A DNA stretch of 64,000 nucleotides, taken from assembly GCF_004681965.1 (NCBI RefSeq), contig NZ_SMLL01000008.1, positions 124,001 to 188,000 on the forward strand. The letters run 5' to 3'. The notes under the pieces were generated by a model. The model made no database searches. It had not been told where the DNA came from and saw only the letters and a program-made list of their open reading frames with translations. Each line of letters begins with the position of its first letter. Position 1 is the first letter of the stretch. The translations under genes and the position numbers were made by a program. Source of the DNA: Ramlibacter rhizophilus. GTDB taxonomy: Bacteria > Pseudomonadota > Gammaproteobacteria > Burkholderiales > Burkholderiaceae_C. Shown piece after piece: positions 55,294 through 64,000 of this stretch.

Positions 55294-57522
55294 ATGACGT
55301 TATTGGAACCACCGCTCCGCATGGAGCATCGGCACGGGACGAATACGGAGGAAACCAGCCTGCGCGAGCTCCTGAACGTCGCCCTGGACAGCAAGGGAAT
55401 GATCGTGGGCTGCGTGCTGGTCGCCATGGGCGTCGGCGCGGGATGGGCCATCCTCAAGACGCCGCTCTACGAGGCCGACACCCTGATCCAGGTTGAGAGC
55501 CGGCCCTCGGCGGTGCCCCTGAGCGGCACCATGGGCCAGGCGGCGAACACGCCGGAGACGGAGCCCTCGGCTATGGCCGAAATACATATCCTTCGATCGC
55601 GCTTCGTGGTGGGGCAGGCCGTCGAGAAGCTGCAACTCGAACTGTCGGTCACACCCAAGTACCTTCCCGGTATCGGTGCCTGGCTGAGTCGCCGCGCCAC
55701 CGAGCCCTCGAATCCGCACCTGCTGCGCCGGCTTGGCGTGCAGGGGTATGTTTGGGGCAACGAGTCCCTGCAGATAACGCGCTTCGACGTGCTCCCGCCG
55801 TTCCAGGGCCGGCCGTTCACGGCCCGGCTCACCGAAGGCGGCTACGAGCTGCTCGACCCGGATGGCCAGCTACTGGCTGCCGGCCGCATCGGCCAGCCGC
55901 TCGAGTTCGCCGTCGGCAGTGGTCGTGGCGTTCTCTTGGTCGAGTCCGCCGTCGGCCGTCCGGGCGCCGAGTTCTACGTGGAACGCCAGCCGACACTGCG
56001 TGCGCTGGAGAACCTTCAAAGCGCGCTGCAGATCGAAGAGCAAGGCAAGCAGTCCGGCGTGATCCGCACCCGTCTGGCGGGGCCCGATCCGGAGAAGCTG
56101 GCGCTGACCCTCAACGAGATCTCTGCGGCCTATCTGCGGCAGAACATCTCGCGCAAGTCAGCCGAGGCGGAGAAGACGCTAGGCTTCCTCGGATCGATGC
56201 TGCCCAGCGTGCGGGCGCAGGTCGAGGAGGCCGAGAAGAAGTTCAATAAGTTCCGCAACCGCTACGGCACCTTTGACCTTAACACCGAGGGCCGCATGGC
56301 CATGGAGCGCTCGGCCCAGCTCCAGGCCGAGCTGGTGCAGTTGCAGCAGACCCGGCGTGATCTCGAGTCGAGGCTCGGCCCCGCGCACCCCAGCATGCAG
56401 GCGACTGATGCGCGCATCGCCGGCATCACCCGGGAGCTGGGCACCCTCACGGGCCGCGTACGCGCGCTGCCGAATGTCGAGCAGGACATGCTGCGGCTAT
56501 CGCGTGACCTCAAGCTCAAGTCCGACCTCTACGCGACCTTGCAAGCCGACGCCCAGCAGCTGCAGCTCATCAAGGAAGGCAAGGTCGGCAACGTACGCGT
56601 GATCGACCCGGCGTTCGTGCCAGTCCTGCAGACCACCCCTCACTCAGCCACGGTCGTCGCCGGCGCGGGTGCGCTGGGGCTCGTGCTGGGGCTGGTGCTC
56701 GCGTTCCTGCGCAACAGCCTCCGGCGCGGCATCAAAGACCCGGCCGAGATCGAGCGCCAAGCCGGCCTGCACCTCATCTCCACCGTGCCGCTCGCGACTG
56801 CGCAGAACGCCCTGGCGCGTTCGCGCCGTCGGGACAGTGTGCGGGTGCTGGCAGCCCAAGCGCCCCAGGACGCCGCCGTGGAGAGCCTGCGCGGCCTGCG
56901 CACGGCCCTACAGTTCACGATGGCCAAGAACGGATCGAACGTGGTCCTGATCACCGGCCCGACGCCAGGCGTGGGCAAGTCCTTCACCAGCGTCAACCTC
57001 GCCGCCGTTCTAGGCGCGGCCAACCGCCGCGTGCTGCTGATCGATGCGGATTTGCGCAAAGGAAAGCTCAACGACTGCTTCAGATTGCCGCGCGAAGGCG
57101 GCTTCAGCGACGTGATCAGCCATCAGATCGCCTTCAAAGATGCGGTGCACAGGGGGGTTCTTCCCAACGTGGATCTGTTGTCCACCGGCGCGACGGTCCG
57201 CAGCCCCGCTGACCTGCTGATCACCGGTTCGGCCGGTCCCCTGCTAAACGACGTAGCGTTGCAGTACGACGTAGTTATCGTCGATGCGCCCGCGGTGCTG
57301 GTCGCCTCCGACGCGGCGATCCTCGCGTCCTTGGCGGGCACGGTTCTGCTGGTGGCGCGATCGGGTCTGACTCGCCCGCGCGAGTTGCAGGAGACCGCGC
57401 GCCGTCTGGCCGAGAGTGGTGTGGACAGCACGCGCGTGGTCTTCAACGGTATGGGGCCTGACGCCGACCGCTACGGCCTCGGTGAGTACGGATACGACTA
57501 CGGGATGGTCCGCGGCGCGTAG
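55294..57522 (+). CDS. Wzc-like polysaccharide co-polymerase with tyrosine kinase domain
   Basis: This 742-residue protein joins a Wzz-type chain-length domain to a BY-kinase. Membrane helices lie at about residues 36-56 and 452-474, with a periplasmic part including coiled coil (about 290-410) between. The kinase shows Walker A GPTPGVGKS (555-563), Walker A' 'VLLIDADLRKG' (580-590) and Walker B 'VVIVDAPAV' (660-668). A C-terminal Tyr cluster (Tyr727, 732, 734, 736) is the autophosphorylation tail. It controls length and export of the polysaccharide. No Wza-type channel gene is in the window. A 147-base gap without a clear gene precedes it. Confidence 0.93.
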   Translation: MTLLEPPLRMEHRHGTNTEETSLRELLNVALDSKGMIVGCVLVAMGVGAGWAILKTPLYEADTLIQVESRPSAVPLSGTMGQAANTPETEPSAMAEIHILRSRFVVGQAVEKLQLELSVTPKYLPGIGAWLSRRATEPSNPHLLRRLGVQGYVWGNESLQITRFDVLPPFQGRPFTARLTEGGYELLDPDGQLLAAGRIGQPLEFAVGSGRGVLLVESAVGRPGAEFYVERQPTLRALENLQSALQIEEQGKQSGVIRTRLAGPDPEKLALTLNEISAAYLRQNISRKSAEAEKTLGFLGSMLPSVRAQVEEAEKKFNKFRNRYGTFDLNTEGRMAMERSAQLQAELVQLQQTRRDLESRLGPAHPSMQATDARIAGITRELGTLTGRVRALPNVEQDMLRLSRDLKLKSDLYATLQADAQQLQLIKEGKVGNVRVIDPAFVPVLQTTPHSATVVAGAGALGLVLGLVLAFLRNSLRRGIKDPAEIERQAGLHLISTVPLATAQNALARSRRRDSVRVLAAQAPQDAAVESLRGLRTALQFTMAKNGSNVVLITGPTPGVGKSFTSVNLAAVLGAANRRVLLIDADLRKGKLNDCFRLPREGGFSDVISHQIAFKDAVHRGVLPNVDLLSTGATVRSPADLLITGSAGPLLNDVALQYDVVIVDAPAVLVASDAAILASLAGTVLLVARSGLTRPRELQETARRLAESGVDSTRVVFNGMGPDADRYGLGEYGYDYGMVRGA

Positions 57523-57577
57523 CGGTGCTCTGCCAGCCGCCAGCTCAAGTGCCGCAAACCACGTTGCCCCTTACCCC

Positions 57578-58705
57578 ATGTCCGCCATCCTCCTTGCCTT
57601 CGCCGCCACGCTCGCCGCCTGCATCGCGCTGGTCCAAACCCAGCGTTGGCACGGTTTCCTGAGCCTCGACTCCACCGAAGGCGTGCAGAAGTTCCATACG
57701 GCACCGACCCCCCGCATCGGCGGGGCGGCCATCTCGCTAGGACTGCTCGCCGCTTATCCCGCTGCGGACCGCAACGTGCTTAACCTGCTCGCGCCAATGC
57801 TCCTGGCCGGCGCCCCGGCCTTTGTCGCCGGACTGCTGGAGGACGTCACCAAGCGCGTCGGGATCCTGCCGCGCCTGCTGGCCACCATGGCCAGCGGCGT
57901 ACTCGCCTGGTGGCTCACCGGCGTGGCGATGCGGCACACAGGGCTGCCGCTGCTCGATGCGGCGCTGACCGCCACGCCACTCGCCGTGCTGTTCACGGCG
58001 TTCGCGGTCGGCGGGCTGGCCAATGCAGTGAACATCATCGACGGCTTCAACGGTCTCGCTGGCGGGTCGGTCGCGCTCATGTTCGGCGCCATAGGCGTTA
58101 TCGCTTGGTGGCACGGAGATGCGGCGCTGGCTGGCACCTGCATGCTGATCGCTTCGGGGGCGCTGGGCTTCCTGGTCGTGAACTGGCCGCTGGGAAAGAT
58201 CTTCCTTGGCGATGGCGGCGCCTACCTCTTGGGCTTCCTGCTGGGATGGGTCGCGATTCTGCTGCCCATGCGCAACCCCAGCGTGACCGGCTGGGCCACG
58301 CTGCTGGTCTGCGCCTACCCGGTACTGGAGGTCACATTTTCCTTCTGGCGCAAGTCGCGCCGCGAGGGCTGCAGCCCCGGCCAGCCGGACAAGGTCCACC
58401 TCCACATGCTGGTGCACCGGCGGGTGGCCCGCCGCCTAATCCCCGACTGCCCGCGCGTCTGGCAGAACGGCTTCACCAGCCTGTTCGCTTGGGGCTACAC
58501 CTTGCTGTGCGCCGGGCTCGCCGTCGCGTGGGCCGACAGCCCGGTGCTGCTGTGCGCCAGCTTCGCCGCCTGCGCCCTCGCTTATGCCCTGGTATATGCG
58601 CGGCTGACTCAGTTTCACTGGCCCCGCTGGCGTGCCGCCGCGTGGCGTCGGCACGCGCCTCCCCGCACGGCCGCCCTGCCCGCGGGCGGGCGGCCCCGCC
58701 CCTGA
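57578..58705 (+). CDS. Initiating sugar-phosphate transferase (MraY/WecA family)
   Basis: This 375-residue integral membrane protein transfers a sugar phosphate to undecaprenyl phosphate, starting a repeat unit. It has about ten helices, with 'NIIDGFNGLAGGSVALMFGA' (Asp-rich loop), 'GKIFLGDGGAYLLGFLLGW', and a 'HLHMLVHRRVARR' loop similar to the WecA HIHH region. ATG at 57578 is chosen; there is a 55-base gap to the Wzc-like gene. Probably GlcNAc-1-P or a related sugar is the substrate. Confidence 0.88.
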   Translation: MSAILLAFAATLAACIALVQTQRWHGFLSLDSTEGVQKFHTAPTPRIGGAAISLGLLAAYPAADRNVLNLLAPMLLAGAPAFVAGLLEDVTKRVGILPRLLATMASGVLAWWLTGVAMRHTGLPLLDAALTATPLAVLFTAFAVGGLANAVNIIDGFNGLAGGSVALMFGAIGVIAWWHGDAALAGTCMLIASGALGFLVVNWPLGKIFLGDGGAYLLGFLLGWVAILLPMRNPSVTGWATLLVCAYPVLEVTFSFWRKSRREGCSPGQPDKVHLHMLVHRRVARRLIPDCPRVWQNGFTSLFAWGYTLLCAGLAVAWADSPVLLCASFAACALAYALVYARLTQFHWPRWRAAAWRRHAPPRTAALPAGGRPRP

Positions 58706-58718
58706 GGACAGCAGGACC

Positions 58719-60014
58719 ATGCACCCGCAGCCCGCCTACCGCATCCCGGACGCCCGCTACGCGCTTCGCCCAAGCCGCCCAGTGCTGCCCCTGCTCGCCT
58801 ATGGGACGCTGGGGCTGAGCTCTTGCGTCACCGTGAAGGAGCCTGCGCCGTTCGACTTGTTGGCACTGCTGCTAATGGTCGCTTACGTGCTGCGCAATCG
58901 CACCGACCCGCTCCATCGCCGCGCCGACGCGTCCAGCGTCCAGATCGTGTTCCTGCTGCTGCTGTTCGCCCTGCTGCAGTTCCTGCCCATCCTCTTGAGT
59001 GCGCACGACGTGGCCACCTCCGCCTTCTTTGCGGCGGTCACCGGATTCCTGGTGCTCTTAGGAATCCACCTCGCCAGCTTGGCCGGCCGGCGCGATCCGC
59101 GTTTCGCCGCCTTCATCGCCGGCTATGCCGCTGCCGCCGTCTTCAGTTCCCTGCTCGCGATTGCCAGCCTGCATCCGGCCGTGGCCTCGCTCGCGCCGGA
59201 AACGCTGCACTTCGCCGGCCGCCCCAAGGCCTTGTTCAAGGACCCGAACGTCCTCGGTCCCTACCTGGTTCCGGCCGTTCTGATCTTCTTGGTCCTCGCG
59301 GGTCGCACCCACGGCTGGACGCGGCTGGCATTCCTGGTGCTGCACCTGCTCTGCTCAGCTGGCGTGGCGGTCACCGCGTCGCGCGCCGCCTGGGTCAACC
59401 TTGCCATTGTGATGGGCCTGTTCTTGCTCCTCGCGCCGGGCCGCTACAAGCTGCTCAGTGCGTTCGCGGTACTGGCCTGTGCCACCGTGCTCGTGACCAC
59501 GGCGGACGACCTTCAGCGACACGAGAGCGTGCGCTCGACGCTGAACCTGCTGGATGGTCGCCTGGGACTGCAGCACTACGACGCCGAGCGCTTCGAGATG
59601 GCGCACAGGGCGTGGCGCATCGGCATGGACAACCCCGCCGGCGTGGGCCCAGGGCTGGTCACCACCTACCGTGGCGACCGGACGCTCGCGCCACACAACA
59701 CGTACTTGCGCATCTTCGCGGAGCACGGGGCGGCAGGCCTGGTCGCGCTCGCCTTCGCGCTGCTGATGGTGACCATGCGAGTGCTCGGCCAGCTGCTGCG
59801 CAGCGGCCGCGGTCGCGGCCGCAACATCTGGTTCACCGCCGCCCTGTGCATGCTCGCGGGCCTGCTGGTCAATGCGTCGGTGGTGGACGCCCTGCACTGG
59901 CGTCACTTCTGGCTCGTGCTGGCGGTCGGCGCCTTTGTCTCCGCCCAACCCGCAGCAACCGCCGCCGTGCGCTGGTCCTCCCAGGGCCGCCACGAGCTCC
60001 GAAGCGCCCAGTAA
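58719..60014 (+). CDS. O-antigen ligase/polymerase-like membrane protein (Wzy_C)
   Basis: This 431-residue protein has about 11-12 helices and one large periplasmic loop (about residues 260-330) with 'NPAGVGPGLVTTYRGDRTL' and 'APHNTYLRIFAEHGAAGL', the signature of the Wzy_C/O-antigen ligase group, including a His that is usually essential. It could polymerise repeat units or ligate them. Since the neighbours encode a Wzc-type system, polymerisation is favoured. ATG at 58719 lies 13 bases after the transferase stop. Confidence 0.85.
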   Translation: MHPQPAYRIPDARYALRPSRPVLPLLAYGTLGLSSCVTVKEPAPFDLLALLLMVAYVLRNRTDPLHRRADASSVQIVFLLLLFALLQFLPILLSAHDVATSAFFAAVTGFLVLLGIHLASLAGRRDPRFAAFIAGYAAAAVFSSLLAIASLHPAVASLAPETLHFAGRPKALFKDPNVLGPYLVPAVLIFLVLAGRTHGWTRLAFLVLHLLCSAGVAVTASRAAWVNLAIVMGLFLLLAPGRYKLLSAFAVLACATVLVTTADDLQRHESVRSTLNLLDGRLGLQHYDAERFEMAHRAWRIGMDNPAGVGPGLVTTYRGDRTLAPHNTYLRIFAEHGAAGLVALAFALLMVTMRVLGQLLRSGRGRGRNIWFTAALCMLAGLLVNASVVDALHWRHFWLVLAVGAFVSAQPAATAAVRWSSQGRHELRSAQ

Positions 60015-60025
60015 GGAGCCGCAAC

Positions 60026-61150
60026 GTGCGCATCCTCGTGGTCATCACCAAAGGCGAGGCGGGCGGCGCGCAAACGCACCTGCTCGAACTGTGCCGTGCG
60101 CTGGCGGCCTCACATCGTTTTCTGGTCCTGATCGGCGGCGCGGAGTCCACGCCACTGGGTAACGCGCTGCGGGCGAGCGGTATCGAGGTCCGCGCGATCG
60201 CAACACTGGGCAATTCGTTGTCGCCCACCGGCGCACTGCGCACCGTGGCGCGCATATGCGACGCAGTGCAGTCGTGGGCGCCCGACGTGGTCCACCTGCA
60301 CAGCGGCGGTGCGGGTGCGCTGGGCCGCATCGCGGCCGGCCTGTGTGGTGTGCCCGCCGTTTACACCGTGCATGGCTTCGGGTTCAAGGACGCGGTTCCA
60401 CCCCCGCGGCGCCAGCTCGCGCTGGCGGTGGAGCGGCTGCTGTCGCCGCTGACTCGGCACATGATCTGCGTCTCGCACCACGAGCGCAGCCTTGCACGCC
60501 GCCTGCCCATCCCGAGCGGTCGAGTCACGGTGATCGCCAACGGCATCGCCGATTCCCCCCTGCGCGCGAAACCGTATGCCGCGCGCGGTGCCGTGGTGAT
60601 GGTGGCGCGCATGGCCCCTCCGAAACGGCACGACATCCTGCTGGCAGCGCTGTGCGTGCTGCGCAGCCGCGGGTTGGAATTGCCGCCTGTGGTTCTGGCC
60701 GGCGGCGGCCCCGGCTTGCCGGCGCTGCGCGACATGGCCAACGACCTGGGCCTGGGCAGCCTGGTGGAGCTGCCCGGCGACTTGGCTGACGTTCCCGCCC
60801 TGTTGGTCCGCAGCCAGGTCTTCGTACTGCTGTCCGACCACGAGGGCTTGCCCATCTCAGTCATCGAAGCGCTGCGGGCCGGTCTCCCGGTGTTGGCCAG
60901 CGACCTGCCCGGCATCCGAACGCAACTCGACGACGGGCACGAGGGGTGGCTCACGCGCAATAACCCGACGGAGGTGGCCGACGCCCTGCAGCGCCTGCTG
61001 ACCAATCCGCAGATGCGCGAGCGCATGGGCGCGGCGGCGCGCGCGCGCTACGAGCGCGACTTCGGCGCCCGGGCCATGGCGGCGCGGGTGGAGGCGATTT
61101 ACCAGGAACTGGCCCGACTCCCTGGCAGTGGAAGGACCTACGCACCATGA
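60026..61150 (+). CDS. Family 4 glycosyltransferase
   Basis: This 374-residue GT-B enzyme has the N-terminal 'VVITKGEAGGAQTHLLELCR' and the C-terminal donor site 'VFVLLSDHEGLPISVIEALR' with the E-x7-E motif. The start is GTG 60026, preceded by AAGGAG seven bases away, just after the polymerase stop. It overlaps galE by ATGA. It adds a sugar with retention of configuration; the donor is unknown. Confidence 0.9.
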   Translation: MRILVVITKGEAGGAQTHLLELCRALAASHRFLVLIGGAESTPLGNALRASGIEVRAIATLGNSLSPTGALRTVARICDAVQSWAPDVVHLHSGGAGALGRIAAGLCGVPAVYTVHGFGFKDAVPPPRRQLALAVERLLSPLTRHMICVSHHERSLARRLPIPSGRVTVIANGIADSPLRAKPYAARGAVVMVARMAPPKRHDILLAALCVLRSRGLELPPVVLAGGGPGLPALRDMANDLGLGSLVELPGDLADVPALLVRSQVFVLLSDHEGLPISVIEALRAGLPVLASDLPGIRTQLDDGHEGWLTRNNPTEVADALQRLLTNPQMRERMGAAARARYERDFGARAMAARVEAIYQELARLPGSGRTYAP

Positions 61151-62346
61151 ACATCCTGCTCACCGGCGGCGCCGGCTACATCGGCAGTCACGCGGTCGTG
61201 GCGCTCGCCGCGGCCGGCCACACGCCCATCGTTCTGGACGACTTCTCCAACAGCCACCCGCAGGTGCTCGAACGTCTGCGCCGGCTGCTGGGCGTGCCAG
61301 TGCGCTGCGAGCTGGGTAGCGTGGCCGATGTGACGCGAACCCGGGCGCTGATGGAGCGCCACCAAGTGCACGCAGTGATCCACTTCGCGGCCTACAAGGC
61401 CGTGGGAGAGAGCGTGTCGGCGCCGCTCAAGTACTACGACAACAACATCCGCGGCCTGGTGCGGCTGCTGCAGGCCATGGACGCCGCTGGCTGCAGGAAC
61501 ATCGTCTTCTCCAGCAGTGCCACTGTGTACGGCCAGGGCGGGACGATGCCGATTGCGGAGGACGCTCCGCGCGGCCACACCAATCCCTACGGCCACACCA
61601 AGCTCGTGTGTGAAGAGATCCTCGGCGCCGTGCAGTCCTCCTCCCGGGCATGGCGCGTCGCGATCCTGCGCTATTTCAATCCCGCCGGCGCGCATGTCAG
61701 CGGCCTGATCGGCGAGGACCCGGGCGAGGTCCCCAACAACCTCATGCCCTACGTGTCGCAGGTGGCTTGCGGCAAGCGCCCATATCTGGTCGTGCACGGC
61801 GACGACTACCCTACGCCCGACGGAACCGGGGTGCGTGACTACATCCACGTGGAGGATCTGGCCGCCGGCCACGTGCGGGCGGTGGAAGTGCTCGCGGACA
61901 GCGTCGAGGGCTTCACGATCAACCTCGGCACCGGCCAGGGCCACAGCGTGTTAGAGGTGCTGCACACCTACGAGGAGGCTTGCGGGCGCGAGATCCCGTA
62001 CCGCGTCGGCCCGCGCCGGCCGGGCGACGTGCCGACATGCTGGGCCGACGTGTCGCGTGCGCGGGCGCTGCTCGAGTGGCGCGCCACACGCACGCTGCAC
62101 GACATGTGCGTCGATGCCTGGCGCTGGCAATCGCGCAATCCCGAAGGCCTGCGCCGGCCGGCACCCGTGCGGCCAGAGCCGGCGACCCAACGCCTCTTCT
62201 GGCCGGGGCGCACTGAGATCCCGTACGCCAGCCCGCGCGAGCCGCGTGGCCTGGCCGGTATCGGGTGGCGCCCAGGCAGTGCCTGGGACTGGGAGAAGTC
62301 GATCCGATGGCAGCTCAGGCCACGCCTGACGGGAGAGCATCCGTGA
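61147..62346 (+). CDS. galE: UDP-glucose 4-epimerase with C-terminal extension
   Basis: This SDR-type epimerase interconverts UDP-glucose and UDP-galactose. It has 'ILLTGGAGYIGSHAVVALAA', 'SSSATVYGQGG', the catalytic 'NPYGHTKLVCEE' (Tyr and Lys) and 'GTGVRDYIHVEDLAAGHVRA'. The core ends near residue 335; about 60 extra residues follow, Pro/Arg/Trp-rich and not recognised. The whole is 399 residues against about 340 normally. The gene ends in a GTGA overlap with the deacetylase. The extension may be a docking tail or a read-through of earlier non-coding sequence. Confidence 0.93.
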   Translation: MNILLTGGAGYIGSHAVVALAAAGHTPIVLDDFSNSHPQVLERLRRLLGVPVRCELGSVADVTRTRALMERHQVHAVIHFAAYKAVGESVSAPLKYYDNNIRGLVRLLQAMDAAGCRNIVFSSSATVYGQGGTMPIAEDAPRGHTNPYGHTKLVCEEILGAVQSSSRAWRVAILRYFNPAGAHVSGLIGEDPGEVPNNLMPYVSQVACGKRPYLVVHGDDYPTPDGTGVRDYIHVEDLAAGHVRAVEVLADSVEGFTINLGTGQGHSVLEVLHTYEEACGREIPYRVGPRRPGDVPTCWADVSRARALLEWRATRTLHDMCVDAWRWQSRNPEGLRRPAPVRPEPATQRLFWPGRTEIPYASPREPRGLAGIGWRPGSAWDWEKSIRWQLRPRLTGEHP

Positions 62347-63323
62347 CCTCCGGCACCTTCGTGCTGAGCCTGGACTGCGAGGGCAAGTGGGGCGTGGCCG
62401 ACCAGATCGCGCCCCACCACTCCATGCTCTCCAGCCGCAAGCTGGAGGCCACCTACCGCAGGCTCGTGGAGATGCTGGACCGCTACGGCATCGAAGCCAC
62501 CTTCGCGTTTACAACCGCGTTCACCCTCACCCGTCAGCAGTTCCGCCGCCTCTGGCGCGAACATGGCGAGGATACTGCGCGCACCAGTGGCTGGATGACG
62601 CAGGCGCTGAGCCATGTCGACCGAGACGGCGGCGACGGCTGGTTCGTGCCCGCCTGCCTGGACGCCGTGTCCGCGTCCCGCGGCGGCCACGAGCTGGCCT
62701 GCCACGGTTTCTCGCACCTGCCCTGGCGCCACCCGATCGCCTCGCGCGCGGCAGCGGCGGCGGAGCTCTCGCTCACGCGCTGTGTGCCGGGCTTCGGCGC
62801 AGACGCCGTCACCACCTTCGTCTTCCCGCGCAACCAGCTGGCCCACCTGGACCTGCTGCCGGCGCACGGCTTCACCGCGTACCGCGATGCACCGCGCGGC
62901 GGCAGCCGCCTGGCCACCCTGGCCCGCGAGTGCGGGCTGTGGGATCGCAGCGAGACCTTTACACATTGCACGTCCGACCCGCTGGCGCGGCTGCCGGCCG
63001 GCCGCTTCGTAAACTGGCGGCACGGGCTGCGCTGCGTCGTCCCTGCGGCCGTGACGGTGCAGCGCTGGACGCACATCATCCGCGACGCACAGCGCACGGG
63101 CGGCGTTGTCCATGCGTGGACGCACCCTGAGAACTTCATCGATGGACATGGCATGTTCGAGATGTTCGAGCAGATCCTGCAGCGGGTTGCACAGGCCCGG
63201 GCTGCTGGCGGCCTGCAGGTCCGCACCATGCGCTCGATCGCAGCCGACTCTCGCGCGCGCGCTCGGACCGAGTCGGGCGCCGCGTGCTCCACGTTCACCG
63301 ACCACCTGGCAGAGCCCCAATGA
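62343..63323 (+). CDS. Polysaccharide deacetylase-like protein
   Basis: This 326-residue NodB-like protein begins with the metal motif 'FVLSLDCEGKWG' and later has 'ELACHGFSHLPWRHP' (His motif) and 'VVHAWTHPENFIDGHGMF'. The start is GTG 62343, overlapping the galE stop; an upstream in-frame ATG at 62307 is possible but overlaps galE by more. There is no signal peptide, so it may act on lipid-linked or nucleotide sugar in the cytoplasm. Confidence 0.8.
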   Translation: MTSGTFVLSLDCEGKWGVADQIAPHHSMLSSRKLEATYRRLVEMLDRYGIEATFAFTTAFTLTRQQFRRLWREHGEDTARTSGWMTQALSHVDRDGGDGWFVPACLDAVSASRGGHELACHGFSHLPWRHPIASRAAAAAELSLTRCVPGFGADAVTTFVFPRNQLAHLDLLPAHGFTAYRDAPRGGSRLATLARECGLWDRSETFTHCTSDPLARLPAGRFVNWRHGLRCVVPAAVTVQRWTHIIRDAQRTGGVVHAWTHPENFIDGHGMFEMFEQILQRVAQARAAGGLQVRTMRSIAADSRARARTESGAACSTFTDHLAEPQ

Positions 63324-64000
63324 ACCTGTCTTCGCCTGACCGCCCCCCGCCGGTGGTGACCATCGCCATGCCCGTCTTCAACGGCGGGCCTGAGGTCCAT
63401 CTGGCCGTGCGCTCGCTGCTCGTCCAGAGCATGAGCGACTGGGAACTGCTGGTGATGGATGACGGCTCCACCGACGGACAGGCGGCCGCGCTGGCGGCGC
63501 TCGGCGATCCCCGCATACGGGTGCTATCGGACGGCGAGAACCGGGGACTCGCTGTGCGCCTCAACCAGGCAATCGACCTGGCCCGCGGCCGCTACTTCGC
63601 CCGCATGGACCATGACGACCTGGCGCACCCGGATCGCCTGCGCAAGCAGATCGCCAAGCTGGAGGGCGACGCCTCGCTGGACCTAGTGGCCTGCCGCTGC
63701 ATCCGCATGAACGAGGACTGCGAGCTCACCGGCTTGCAGCCCTACGCCGGCCGTACGCACGAGGACATCTGCCGCCACCCCTGGCTGCGCATCCGCATGG
63801 CGCATCCGACCTGGCTCGGACGCATCGAATGGTTCCGCGCCCACCGCTATCCCGACCCGGCCCCCTTCTATGCGGAGGACTTCGAGCTGCTGCTGCGCGC
63901 GCACGAGGAAAGCCGCTACACCTGCTTGCCGGAGCTGCTGATGGCGCGTCGCGTGCGCAGCCGCATCCAGTGGCGCAAGAACCTGCGAGCGCGCCTGGCG
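63320..64000 (+). CDS. Family 2 glycosyltransferase, partial
   Basis: The first 227 residues of a GT-A enzyme run off the right edge. It shows 'VTIAMPVFNGGPEVHLAVRS', 'ELLVMDDGSTDGQAA' and the metal motif 'FARMDHDDLAHPDRLR'. ATG at 63320 overlaps the deacetylase stop by four bases. It continues the polysaccharide operon, which therefore extends beyond the window. Confidence 0.9.
   Translation, partial: MNLSSPDRPPPVVTIAMPVFNGGPEVHLAVRSLLVQSMSDWELLVMDDGSTDGQAAALAALGDPRIRVLSDGENRGLAVRLNQAIDLARGRYFARMDHDDLAHPDRLRKQIAKLEGDASLDLVACRCIRMNEDCELTGLQPYAGRTHEDICRHPWLRIRMAHPTWLGRIEWFRAHRYPDPAPFYAEDFELLLRAHEESRYTCLPELLMARRVRSRIQWRKNLRARLA

Noticed and set aside
55167..55496. 109-codon frame starting before the Wzc-like gene
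   Set aside because: Mostly overlaps the kinase gene in another frame; only the first 25 residues look protein-like, and no family is recognised.

Overview
The window is high-GC, densely packed bacterial DNA that reads as a betaproteobacterium of the order Burkholderiales, most likely family Comamonadaceae. The indications are a protocatechuate 4,5-cleavage (pmd) cluster, TRAP transporters with tandem TakP-like binding proteins, an hpnCDE squalene module, an xseB-ispA-dxs operon, and the intergenic 'GTTCGGGCTGAGCCTGTC' repeats common in that family. No tRNA, rRNA, CRISPR array, insertion sequence or prophage was seen. The genus is not decidable from the sequence alone.

Layout. 0-2.2 kb: an RND efflux permease (cut by the left edge) and its lipoprotein adaptor, minus strand, with a TetR-type operator-like dyad upstream. 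2.3-7.1 kb: hpnC-hpnD-hpnE (farnesyl diphosphate to squalene) with overlapping ends, a convergent HAD hydrolase and divergent hemH. 7.1-9.9 kb: an FAD monooxygenase, a DUF2783 protein and a VOC protein, preceded by an FNR-like box and an inverted repeat. 9.9-17.7 kb: an aldo/keto reductase, then a minus-strand pmd operon (ModA-like protein, pmdE, F, D, A, B, C) taking protocatechuate to pyruvate plus oxaloacetate, with a divergent LysR regulator. 18-23.2 kb: an EgtB/SenA-like protein that appears to have lost two of three iron ligands, TRAP dctQM, and an FAD oxidoreductase. 23.3-29.2 kb: a six-gene Mrp Na+/H+ antiporter operon with A and B fused. 29.7-32.1 kb: two very similar TRAP binding proteins in tandem. 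32.2-35.2 kb: xseB-ispA-dxs (isoprenoid precursors, including the farnesyl diphosphate used by hpnCDE). 35.4-38.4 kb: a Rieske oxygenase, an EamA permease and a sulfurtransferase. 38.4-46.4 kb: an accessory, stress-like block of low-complexity and disordered proteins, hemerythrin, tyrosine phosphatase, DUF72, DUF4019, ZIP transporter and dienelactone hydrolase. 46.5-47.1 kb: a 4-OT tautomerase and an I78 inhibitor-like lipoprotein. 47.3-64 kb: a polysaccharide region with a sugar-modification module (nucleotidyltransferase, PIG-L deacetylase, Core-2-like transferase, SDR, DUF4910 protein, two methyltransferases) and an export/assembly operon (GT2, Wzc-like kinase, WecA-like transferase, O-antigen ligase/polymerase, GT4, GalE, polysaccharide deacetylase, GT2 cut by the right edge).

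Most notable observation: four minus-strand transcription units in the 38-45 kb block, whose first genes all encode low-complexity or disordered proteins, carry the same two-block sequence 60-94 bases upstream of the start codon: GTCCTAC(A/G), a 16-17 base gap, then CCGACA. The spacing and position suggest a shared promoter, possibly for an alternative sigma factor, and thus a small undescribed regulon. One member is a Gly/Gln/Tyr-rich protein resembling prion-like, phase-separating domains.
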